Assembly: GCA_030637365.1 (NCBI GenBank) | Contig: DAOWGR010000127.1 | Span: 1 to 10,234, forward strand | From: Elusimicrobiota bacterium | Lineage (GTDB): Bacteria > Elusimicrobiota > Elusimicrobia > Elusimicrobiales > UBA9959 | Direction: 5' to 3' | Length of the DNA stretch: 10,234 nt | Shown: positions 1 through 5,300 of the stretch, in pieces | Position numbering within the stretch: position 1 is the stretch's first letter | How the letters are laid out: every line of letters starts with the position of its first letter | The notes under the pieces: generated by a model | Database searches by the model: none | Told to the model about the DNA's origin: nothing | What the model saw: the letters and a program-made list of their open reading frames with translations, nothing else | Program-made: the position numbers and the translations under genes

Positions 1-349
1 AATTTTCTATTAAAACTATTATATTTTCAATTATTAGAGGATGTAGTAGGCCTTCTAACCATTTCCTTTGGGTTTCATCAGTGAAGATTACTTCCGATAA
101 AAGATATTTGCTTAATGTCCCGTCTTTATTAAGGACTCTCTTACCGAACCTATCAATAATTTTACTATAACATTCTTTAAAAGTCAATATTTTCCCGGCC
201 AAACTATCGGTAGAAACGGTAAATATCCCTTTCAAAGCCAAATATTCCAAGGCTGTTGACTTGCCGCAACCTATCTGTCCGGTAAGCCCGACAATCAATT
301 TTTTCTTTCTTATTTTTTTAAAGCGTTTTTCAATCTCGGCTTTTTTCAT
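1..349 (-). CDS. coaE: Dephospho-CoA kinase, N-terminal part (3' end beyond window)
   Basis: CoaE phosphorylates the 3'-hydroxyl of dephospho-CoA with ATP, the last step of coenzyme A synthesis, in the cytosol. About 116 residues are visible and the frame runs open off the window edge. After a basic leader (about 17 residues) comes LIVGLTGQIGCGKST, the P-loop with the CoaE-typical GLTG start. It is followed by FTVSTDSLAGKIL, matching the family's 'DAD' substrate region although the usual second Asp context is altered, then FGKRVLNKDGTLSK and WLEGLLHPLI, matching the CoaE segment with the His-Pro pair. The ATG at 347-349 is preceded by an in-frame stop eight codons upstream, so this start is well bounded. 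The Shine-Dalgarno site is weak. It lies 142 bp downstream of the rhomboid gene. coaE near polA is a known arrangement in other bacteria, for example Bacillus. The identification is firm; only about the first half of the protein can be read. Confidence 0.9.
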   Translation of the reverse strand, partial: MKKAEIEKRFKKIRKKKLIVGLTGQIGCGKSTALEYLALKGIFTVSTDSLAGKILTFKECYSKIIDRFGKRVLNKDGTLSKYLLSEVIFTDETQRKWLEGLLHPLIIENIIVLIEN

Positions 350-383
350 AATCCAATTTCTAATCGCGGGTTACGCTATAACT

Positions 384-403
384 ACACGCTGCCTACCGCG
401 TGT
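384..403. repeat. Short inverted repeat in the rhomboid-coaE spacer
   Basis: ACACGC at 384-389 pairs with GCGTGT at 398-403 around an 8-nt loop. In mRNA it would lie in the coaE leader, about 35 nt before its start. No T-run follows, so it is not a terminator. A six-base stem can occur by chance, so its significance is uncertain. Confidence 0.35.
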
Positions 404-422
404 CACTTGCAACTGTCGCTCT

Positions 423-449
423 TAAGCGCTTTCGCGCTTATTATTTTTG
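423..449 (+). terminator. Terminator-like hairpin facing the plus strand
   Basis: TAAGCGC (423-429), loop TTTC and GCGCTTA (434-440) form a perfect 7-bp stem, followed on the plus strand by TTATTTTT. Read on the minus strand the loop is GAAA, a stable GNRA tetraloop, but no U-run follows there. All genes here are on the minus strand, so as a terminator it would only act on antisense transcripts. It may instead be a structured element of the rhomboid-coaE transcript. Confidence 0.35.
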
Positions 450-451
450 CT

Positions 452-487
452 GTTTCCTACACCCTCTACCCTGTCCCCCTACACCCT
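452..487. repeat. Heptad-phased NYACCCT repeats after the rhomboid stop
   Basis: On the plus strand the units are GTTTCCT, ACACCCT, CTACCCT, GTCCCCCT (8 nt) and ACACCCT, contiguous from 452 to 487. They begin four bases past the rhomboid stop codon in the direction of transcription, where they read as G-rich AGGGTGT-type units. This is one of several spacers in the window with about 7-nt periodicity. Confidence 0.5.
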
Positions 488-491
488 GTTT

Positions 492-1259
492 TTAGCTATG
501 CCCCGAAAATTTATCAAGAATTTCTTTTTCTTTGGCGCTTAAAGAAGACAATCCCTTTTTTGAAATCTTCTCCAATATTTTATCTATCTCAGTCGAATCA
601 TCAACCTTATCATTCTTATTAAACAGGCGGCCAAATTTAGCCGTCAGTTGGGCATAGCCCCCTGTTACGGCACCCGGCATAGCCTTGAAGTAAAGATAAC
701 CTATAAACATGCCGCCAAGATGAGCGACATTGGCTATATTGGAATTTGTTGTGGAAAAACTCATGGCCAATTCCATAACAACCAAAATAGCCACCATCTG
801 CCACGCTTTAACCGGCAAAAGAAAATATAAATATACGATTTGCCTGGGATAAAGAATGGCAAAAGCCGCCAATAATCCGTATATGGAGCCGGATGCTCCT
901 ATAATGGGCCGGGCCGAGCCGAATGAAAAAACAATGCTGATTATGCCGGCGCCTATGCCGCATATAAAAAAATAGAATAAAAATTCTTTTGTTCCAAGCG
1001 CTGATTCAATAATTCTCCCAAAAATCCACAGCATTAAAACATTGAAGAATAAATGCCAAAAACCGCCGTGCAGAAAAATATAAGTTACAATTTGCCAAAT
1101 CCAGAAACTCTCTATAACTTTAACGGGCGTAAGCCCAAAATAATATACCAGATAATTCTTTAGGAAAAATTCAAGAATAAAAACTCCGCCGCATATAAAA
1201 ATAAGAATTTTGGTGGCTTTCGGCAAAGAACCAAAAAGAAAGGGGGTTATATTTCTCAC
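492..1259 (-). CDS. Rhomboid family intramembrane serine protease
   Basis: A polytopic membrane protease that cuts substrates within or beside the bilayer with a Ser-His dyad. It has 255 residues. The first membrane segment is at about 18-33. HGGFWHLFFN follows (His64, His69, Asn73; the last two fit the oxyanion-hole His/Asn of GlpG). GASGS carries the nucleophile Ser123 and AHLGG the catalytic His180, within a six-helix core ending near 190. A hydrophilic C-terminal tail ends in an ILEKISKKGLSSLS-type motif, which recurs in many bacterial rhomboids and probably lies in the cytosol. The start is GTG at 1257-1259; the frame is open upstream to a stop near 1316 but offers no ATG, GTG or TTG, and the next internal Met is residue 76. 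The ribosome site (GGTGG/GTAGG) and start lie in a large inverted repeat, so translation may be structure-controlled. The physiological substrate is unknown. Confidence 0.93.
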   Translation of the reverse strand: MRNITPFLFGSLPKATKILIFICGGVFILEFFLKNYLVYYFGLTPVKVIESFWIWQIVTYIFLHGGFWHLFFNVLMLWIFGRIIESALGTKEFLFYFFICGIGAGIISIVFSFGSARPIIGASGSIYGLLAAFAILYPRQIVYLYFLLPVKAWQMVAILVVMELAMSFSTTNSNIANVAHLGGMFIGYLYFKAMPGAVTGGYAQLTAKFGRLFNKNDKVDDSTEIDKILEKISKKGLSSLSAKEKEILDKFSGHS

Positions 1260-1338
1260 CCTACCACCCGCTTGCCCGCTATAAGCGGGCAGATGTTTCT
1301 TTGTAATTGTCTTTCAGACAATAAGCGGGTGGTAGGGT
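1258..1338. repeat. 81-bp three-way-junction palindrome over the rhomboid start
   Basis: The outer arms 1258-1273 and 1323-1338 (ACCCTACCACCCGCTT and its exact complement) make a 16-bp perfect stem. Inside, GCCCGCT/AGCGGGC (1274-1280 with 1284-1290, loop ATA) makes a second hairpin. ATTGTCT/AGACAAT (1306-1312 with 1316-1322, loop TTC) makes a third, abutting the outer arm. The motif CCCGCT/AGCGGG occurs in both the outer and first inner stems. On the minus strand the outer stem contains the likely ribosome site and the first two bases of the rhomboid GTG start. No T-run follows in either direction, so it is not a simple terminator. Confidence 0.85.
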
Positions 1339-1401
1339 CACCCCACATTTCTTTGCGCATTATTAGACACACCTGGTATATAAACAGTTGAAAAATCATA
1401 A

Positions 1402-4023
1402 TTAAATTTTTTCCATCTCGGCCCAATTTTTTCCGGATTTTAATTCAACTTTCATAGGCACTTTTAATTTAAAAGCGTTCTCCATTTCATAAACGATGAT
1501 TTTTGAAACTTCCATTTTAATATTATCTTTTACCTCAAAAATAAGTTCGTCATGCACCTGCATAAGCATTCTCGCGTCCAATTTTAAATTTTCAATTTTC
1601 AAGAAAACATTTATCATCGCTTTCTTTATAATATCGGCGGAACCGCCCTGAACGGGAGTATTAACGGCTATCCTCTGAGCAAAATTCTTAAGACCGTTAT
1701 TTTTTGAATCAATATCGGGCACGCTTCTTCTGCGGCCGGTCAAAGTCGCGACATAGCCTTTTTCTTTCGCGAAAGCGATAGTGGAATCTATCCAAGTCTT
1801 AACCCCTTTATAAAGTTCAAAATAATGATCTATATATTTTTGCGCTTCATCGCCTTTGATATTAAGCTGCCGCGCCAGGCCAAAAGCCGTTTGGCCGTAA
1901 ACAATGCCGAAATTTATGGCTTTAGCGAGCCGTCTCATCTCTACCGTCACTTTATTTTCTTCAACTTTAAAAACCTCAGCAGCCGTCCTTTTATGAATAT
2001 CCTCATTTTTTAAAAAGGACGCTATTAAATTTTCATCGCCGCTTAAATGCGCGAGAACGCGCAAATCAATCTGAGAATAGTCGGCGGCAATAAGACAATA
2101 ACCCTCTTTCGCGATAAAAGCTTTTCTTATTTTCGCGCCATATTCGCTTCTAATCGGAATATTCTGCAAATTCGGTTTTGAACTTGAAAATCTTCCCGTA
2201 GCGGTTCCGTCCTGTTCATAGGTGGTATGCGCGCGCGAATCTTCAGCTATTATCTTCAGAAGATTATCGACAAAAGAGGATTTAAGCTTGCTTAATTCCC
2301 TGTACTTTAAAATCTTGGCTATCACGGGATGCTTATCTTTAATTGATAAAAGAGCCTCTTCCGCCGTGGAATAACCGGTTTTCATCTTATAAATTTTCTT
2401 GTCTTTTTCATCCAATTGAACATTAAGCTTTTCATAAATCAATTCTGAAAGCTGCTTTGGAGAATTCAGATTAATTTCCTGAGAAGACAAATCAAATATT
2501 TCAGTTTGAAGTTTTTTAATTTTAAATTCAAGCTCTTCGGAAAAATTTTCAAGAAAAGGCTTATCCATCCTGATGCCAAACTTTTCCATGGAATATATTA
2601 TGCCTATAAGCGGCAGCTCAAGTTCCTTATATAAAGAGTCCAAAGCCTTTTCTTTAATTTCAATGTTCAATTTTTCATCAAGCTCGCCAAGCGGTTTTAA
2701 AAGAACGCCCAAGCGCGCGGCAATATCCTCACTCTCATATCCGGATTGCAAAATATCCGCTATATTGGACTTTTTATCCGACGGATTAAGCAAATGATAA
2801 GCGATAAGCGCGTCTGAAAAATTACGCGGCATATCGCTTGGATAAAGAAATCCGCTTATATGCATGACTTTTTTAAGATTATAACAAGCCTTAAATATTT
2901 TCTCATCAGCCAATACCTTTATAATCTCTTTTTTTTCATCTTTGGATAATTCTTCGGCCGCCTTAATAAAAGCTTTTCCGCCGCCGCCGACGGCAATATA
3001 TCCTTCTTCGGCAAAAAGAACCGCTTTGTTTAATGAATTTAAAACTTCATTGAGCGCGCAAAACTCAGGCATATCAATATCATCCGCCGCGCCGCCGTTA
3101 ATGGAATCAAATAAACCCGGCGCAGCGCTTAAAGAGGCGGCTTTTGCCGTTAAATCTTTAAATTCCAAACGCGCGGCCATCTTTTCCAGCATTTCCCTTT
3201 CCGGAGATTTGGGAATAAAATCCTCTATTTGTATTTCAATGGGCGCTTTATCATTTAACCTTATAAGTTTTTTTGAAAGAATAATATTATCAATAGAGGC
3301 CGTGACTTTATCAAGCAATTTATTTATGGCGGCCTGTTTGGGGCAGGCTGATTTATCGCTTGAATTTTGATTATCACGAGCCGCGGCCATTATTTCATCA
3401 AGACCGCCATAGCGGCCAAAAAGTTTTAAAGCGCCTTTGGGGCCTATCCCTTTCGCGCCGGGAATATTATCGGAAGAATCCCCGATAAGCGATAAATAAT
3501 CCAAAATTCCATCCGGCTTTACGCTGAATTTTTTAAATACGCCTTCTTCATCGGTATACGAGGGATTTTGCGCGTCCCACAGCTTTATGTTTTTGCCGAC
3601 AAGCTGAGCTATATCTTTATCGCCCGAAACAATTATAATTTCAATATTTTTTTCGGAAAATTCTCGCGCCGCCGTTGAAATTATATCATCGGCTTCATAA
3701 CCCGAAAGATAAAGCGGTTTAAGCCCCAAGGCTCTGGTTAAATCTCTGGCAATATTCAATTGATTTTTAAGCGCAGGATCGGTTTCTTTTCTATTGGCCT
3801 TATATTCGGAAAAAATTTCATTTCTAAAAGTTTTCCCCGGAGAATCAAAGCAAACAACCATATAATCGGGTTTTTTTTTCTTCATCAAAGAAGACAACAT
3901 CTTATAAAAACCGTATAAAGCGCCGACTTCCTCTCCCGCAGAATTGGAAAGATTTTTAATGGCGTGATAGCTCTTATGAAGATAAGCGTGCGCGTCAATA
4001 ATGAAAACGGTTTTGGGTGGCAT
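1402..4023 (-). CDS. polA: DNA polymerase I (proofreading domain degenerate)
   Basis: Fills gaps and removes primers in replication and repair. At 873 residues it matches the Bacillus/Thermus-type enzymes. Residues 1-290 form the 5' nuclease: FIIDAH (Asp10), YKANRKE, YEADDI, VSGDKDI, and the helix-hairpin-helix SSDNIPGAKGIGPKGA. About 330-480 is the 3'-5' exonuclease-like domain, but its metal-binding acids look lost: FAEE replaces the FDTE motif and NLKKVM replaces NLKYD, so proofreading is probably absent. The polymerase part has TGRFSSSKPNLQNIP, motif A DYSQIDLR (near 650), motif B RRLAKAINFGIVYG (near 702, O-helix Arg, Lys, Phe, Tyr present) and motif C QVHDELIFEV (near 824). The ATG at 4021-4023 has no Shine-Dalgarno site; AGTGATA-type repeats run to within three bases of it. 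The start is supported because conserved sequence begins at residue 7. It sits 149 bp after thioredoxin. Confidence 0.97.
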   Translation of the reverse strand: MPPKTVFIIDAHAYLHKSYHAIKNLSNSAGEEVGALYGFYKMLSSLMKKKKPDYMVVCFDSPGKTFRNEIFSEYKANRKETDPALKNQLNIARDLTRALGLKPLYLSGYEADDIISTAAREFSEKNIEIIIVSGDKDIAQLVGKNIKLWDAQNPSYTDEEGVFKKFSVKPDGILDYLSLIGDSSDNIPGAKGIGPKGALKLFGRYGGLDEIMAAARDNQNSSDKSACPKQAAINKLLDKVTASIDNIILSKKLIRLNDKAPIEIQIEDFIPKSPEREMLEKMAARLEFKDLTAKAASLSAAPGLFDSINGGAADDIDMPEFCALNEVLNSLNKAVLFAEEGYIAVGGGGKAFIKAAEELSKDEKKEIIKVLADEKIFKACYNLKKVMHISGFLYPSDMPRNFSDALIAYHLLNPSDKKSNIADILQSGYESEDIAARLGVLLKPLGELDEKLNIEIKEKALDSLYKELELPLIGIIYSMEKFGIRMDKPFLENFSEELEFKIKKLQTEIFDLSSQEINLNSPKQLSELIYEKLNVQLDEKDKKIYKMKTGYSTAEEALLSIKDKHPVIAKILKYRELSKLKSSFVDNLLKIIAEDSRAHTTYEQDGTATGRFSSSKPNLQNIPIRSEYGAKIRKAFIAKEGYCLIAADYSQIDLRVLAHLSGDENLIASFLKNEDIHKRTAAEVFKVEENKVTVEMRRLAKAINFGIVYGQTAFGLARQLNIKGDEAQKYIDHYFELYKGVKTWIDSTIAFAKEKGYVATLTGRRRSVPDIDSKNNGLKNFAQRIAVNTPVQGGSADIIKKAMINVFLKIENLKLDARMLMQVHDELIFEVKDNIKMEVSKIIVYEMENAFKLKVPMKVELKSGKNWAEMEKI

Positions 4024-4026
4024 TAT

Positions 4027-4054
4027 AGTGATAAGTGATTAGTGGTCAGTAAAA
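4027..4054. repeat. Heptad repeats AGTGRTN directly before polA
   Basis: Four consecutive 7-nt units on the plus strand: AGTGATA, AGTGATT, AGTGGTC and AGTAAAA. They end three bases from the polA ATG and occupy the place where a ribosome site would normally be. Related units in the opposite orientation lie at 4133-4146. Confidence 0.6.
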
Positions 4055-4080
4055 CTTTTTGCCACTTTATCATTAATATC

Positions 4081-4146
4081 GGACGTCCCGCCCCCTCCGC
4101 TACGACATCGGAGAAGCAGGCGCGATAGCGCAGTCCACTATCCACT
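4081..4146. repeat. Palindromes and inverted heptads in the trx-polA spacer
   Basis: This part of the 149-bp spacer holds a perfect 8-bp palindrome GGACGTCC (4081-4088) and a CTCCG/CGGAG hairpin with a 9-nt loop (about 4095-4113). It also holds two minus-strand heptads, AGTGGAT (4140-4146) and AGTGGAC (4133-4139). The heptads mirror the AGTGRTN units at 4027-4054, so the spacer is loosely inverted-repeat bounded. No canonical terminator for thioredoxin and no convincing polA promoter were found here. Confidence 0.45.
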
Positions 4147-4172
4147 TTTACGCTTTTTCTGCTTCCTTGATA

Positions 4173-4496
4173 TTAAAGCAATTCGTCCAAAATTTTCTTA
4201 ATTTCCTCTTTAGACTGCATTCCGACCAATTCATTAACCTGCGCGCCATCTTTAAAAAATAATACGCTCGGTATGGCTGAAATTTTATATTGAGCGGCCG
4301 AATCCGGATTTTCATCGGTATCTAATTTGCATACTTTAACTTTGCCGGCGTATTCATCGGCCAACTGGGCTATTACCGGAGTTAACATTTTGCACGGACC
4401 GCACCAAGGCGCCCAAAAATCCACCAATACGGGAATTTGGCTTTTTAAAACCTCTTCTTCAAATTTAGCATCGATTAATTCTATTTCATTGGCCAT
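4173..4496 (-). CDS. trxA: Thioredoxin
   Basis: A cytosolic disulfide reductase that donates electrons to enzymes such as ribonucleotide reductase and is recycled by thioredoxin reductase. The 107 residues are the classic single-domain length with no signal peptide. VLVDFWAPWCGPCKM contains the redox pair Cys32/Cys35 and the buried Asp26; AIPSVLFF contains the cis-proline Pro76; the VKVCKLDTDENP strand-turn is typical. One extra Cys (56) is present. The ATG at 4494-4496 follows a strong AAGGAGA site at 4504-4510. A sigma70-type promoter near 4670-4697 would give a leader of about 165 nt that contains one copy of the palindromic repeat, so leader structure could affect expression. No terminator is obvious after the stop. 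The identification is secure; the symbol assumes the usual trxA role. Confidence 0.96.
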   Translation of the reverse strand: MANEIELIDAKFEEEVLKSQIPVLVDFWAPWCGPCKMLTPVIAQLADEYAGKVKVCKLDTDENPDSAAQYKISAIPSVLFFKDGAQVNELVGMQSKEEIKKILDELL

Positions 4497-4503
4497 TTTA
4501 ATT

Positions 4504-4510
4504 TCTCCTT
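4504..4510 (-). promoter_or_regulatory. Shine-Dalgarno site of thioredoxin
   Basis: On the minus strand this reads AAGGAGA, seven bases before the ATG, a near-ideal match to the 16S 3' end. It lies only about 10 bp from the palindromic repeat, so pairing within that repeat would not cover it directly. Confidence 0.8.
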
Positions 4511-4520
4511 AATATACTGC

Positions 4521-4575
4521 AGGTTTCCGCCATTACAACTTAGGCGGACCCGCCAACGCTTTAATGGCGGGAAGA
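4521..4575 (+). repeat. Near-palindromic intergenic repeat, copy 1
   Basis: Identical over 55 bp to the reverse complement of 5173-5227. It is itself a near-palindrome: TTTCCGCCATT pairs with AATGGCGGGAA at the ends (one wobble) and GGCGG with CCGCC at the centre (4543-4547 with 4550-4554), with alternating matches between. Weaker homology continues outward to about 4515 and 4603, so the full repeat is about 85-100 bp. It lies in the predicted leader of thioredoxin. No coding potential is visible; it resembles a REP or MITE-like element. Confidence 0.85.
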
Positions 4576-4633
4576 CTAAGGTCAAGAACAACAATATTTA
4601 AATGGTATTTCTTAAATCACTTAATCTCTTTTT

Positions 4634-4654
4634 TACTTCTTACCTCTTGCTTCT
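4634..4654. repeat. Heptad repeats KRCYTCT, locus 1
   Basis: Three contiguous 7-nt units on the plus strand: TACTTCT, TACCTCT and TGCTTCT. The same heptamer family occurs in the same orientation at 9843-9870. On the transcribed minus strand they read AGARGYA and fall in the predicted thioredoxin leader, just downstream of the likely transcription start. Confidence 0.6.
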
Positions 4655-4669
4655 ATCATCACTTTCGAG

Positions 4670-4697
4670 TTTATAAGACTTGCTCTTTATCTGTCAA
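4670..4697 (-). promoter_or_regulatory. Sigma70-type promoter for thioredoxin
   Basis: On the minus strand TTGACA (4692-4697, perfect) is followed after 16 bp by TATAAA (4670-4675). The -35 hexamer overlaps the last sense codons of the response regulator. Transcription would start near 4663 and give thioredoxin its own message with a leader of about 165 nt. This is inference from hexamer match and spacing. Confidence 0.65.
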
Positions 4698-5061
4698 GCA
4701 AATATTTTATTTCCGTCCACAAAACATCCACATCCACGGGTTTGGAAAAAAAGGATGATGCCCCGCTTAACATGGCGTCTGCCCTGTCCGACGGTTCGGT
4801 ATACTTGGCGGAAATGAATATTACCGGTATATCCTTAAATTTCTTTGACTCTTTAAGAATTCTAAGGAACTCTATTCCATGCATATCGGGAAGCTGAACA
4901 TCCAATATTATTATTGAAGGAACATTTTTTGAAAGCGCGTTGATTCCTTCTTTCGCGGATTCGGCAACCGCAATTTCAGCATTCATATCCTTCATTTTGA
5001 AACTGTCCTTAAGAGTGTCTATAAAATTTTTATCATCATCCACTATTAAAATCTTAATCAT
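4687..5061 (-). CDS. Single-domain response regulator (CheY-like receiver)
   Basis: A stand-alone phosphorelay receiver of 124 residues with no output domain, so it presumably acts by protein contacts like CheY or Spo0F. All receiver residues are present: acidic pocket Asp8-Asp9-Asp10 in ILIVDDD, phosphoacceptor Asp54 in IIILDVQLPDMHG, Ser84 in VIFISAK, and Lys107 in FFSKPVD. The start chosen is the ATG at 5059-5061 because MIKILIVDDD is the normal family beginning and AAGGAGA lies just upstream. A longer frame from 5079 would place that site inside the gene. No histidine kinase is in the window, so the partner is unknown. The gene lies between two inverted 55-bp repeat copies, and its last codons overlap the -35 box of the thioredoxin promoter. 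Confidence 0.93.
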   Translation of the reverse strand: MIKILIVDDDKNFIDTLKDSFKMKDMNAEIAVAESAKEGINALSKNVPSIIILDVQLPDMHGIEFLRILKESKKFKDIPVIFISAKYTEPSDRADAMLSGASSFFSKPVDVDVLWTEIKYLLDR

Positions 5062-5064
5062 TAT

Positions 5065-5071
5065 TCTCCTT
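5065..5071 (-). promoter_or_regulatory. Shine-Dalgarno site fixing the response-regulator start
   Basis: Minus-strand AAGGAGA, three bases before the ATG at 5061 if the whole run is counted and about 5-6 from the GGAG core. It favours the start at 5061 over the in-frame ATG at 5079. Confidence 0.75.
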
Positions 5072-5100
5072 ATCGTCATTAAATCAAATCTTAATCTACT

Positions 5101-5106
5101 GTTATA
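5101..5106 (-). promoter_or_regulatory. Possible -10 box of the response regulator
   Basis: TATAAC on the minus strand, 5 of 6 to consensus, about 40 bp before the ATG. The matching -35 region (TCAAGA at 17 bp) is poor, so this is only a candidate. Confidence 0.3.
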
Positions 5107-5124
5107 TTACTTGTTATTCTTAAT

Positions 5125-5300
5125 CTTGACCTGCTGTATTAGCCGTTTTAAATCTGCCGTTCTCGGCCTTAATCTTCCCGCCATTAAAGCGTTGGCGGGT
5201 CCGCCTAAGTTGTAATGGCGGAAACCTAACCTTGACCTGCCGTATTAGCCGTTTTAAATCTGCTGTTCTCGGCCTTAATCTTAACCTTGACCTGCTGTTA
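5125..5300. repeat. 52-bp direct repeats interrupted by a palindrome
   Basis: Unit 1 (5125-5176) and unit 2 (5231-5282) are 52 bp each and differ at two positions, where C and T are swapped between units. Both begin CTTGACCTGC and end CGGCCTTAATCTT. A third partial unit, CTTGACCTGCTGTTA, occupies 5286-5300 and runs into the metallophosphoesterase stop codon. Between units 1 and 2 sits palindromic repeat copy 2. Decayed similarity (AATCTTAATCT, CTGTTATA) continues to about 5085. The 236-bp spacer is thus nearly all repeat; the open frame across it is not a gene. Confidence 0.85.
5173..5227 (-). repeat. Near-palindromic intergenic repeat, copy 2 (inverted)
   Basis: Exact reverse complement of 4521-4575. 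Its outer flanks match those of copy 1 except that copy 1 lacks about 10 bp between GCAGGT and the palindrome. It overlaps the end of direct-repeat unit 1 by four bases (5173-5176). Confidence 0.85.

Noticed and set aside
1258..1338. tRNA-like cloverleaf
   Set aside because: The length is near a tRNA, but the outer stem is 16 bp, there are only two inner arms, and no T-loop sequence or anticodon arm of proper size is present.
2942..3370. Plus-strand open frame of 142 codons
   Set aside because: It lies wholly inside polA, antisense. It has low-complexity Ser/Phe composition and no ribosome site, and the polA motifs across it are clear.
4019..4047. TATAAT overlapping the polA ATG with CTGACC 16 bp upstream
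   Set aside because: Transcription would begin inside the coding region and lose the conserved start, so it is probably chance in an AT-rich stretch.
5062..5079. Six-residue longer response-regulator start at 5079
   Set aside because: The AAGGAGA site would then lie within the gene, and the family normally begins at MIKILIVDDD.
5125..5300. CRISPR-like array
   Set aside because: There are only two full 52-bp units with a palindromic insert shared elsewhere, no unique spacers and no cas genes.
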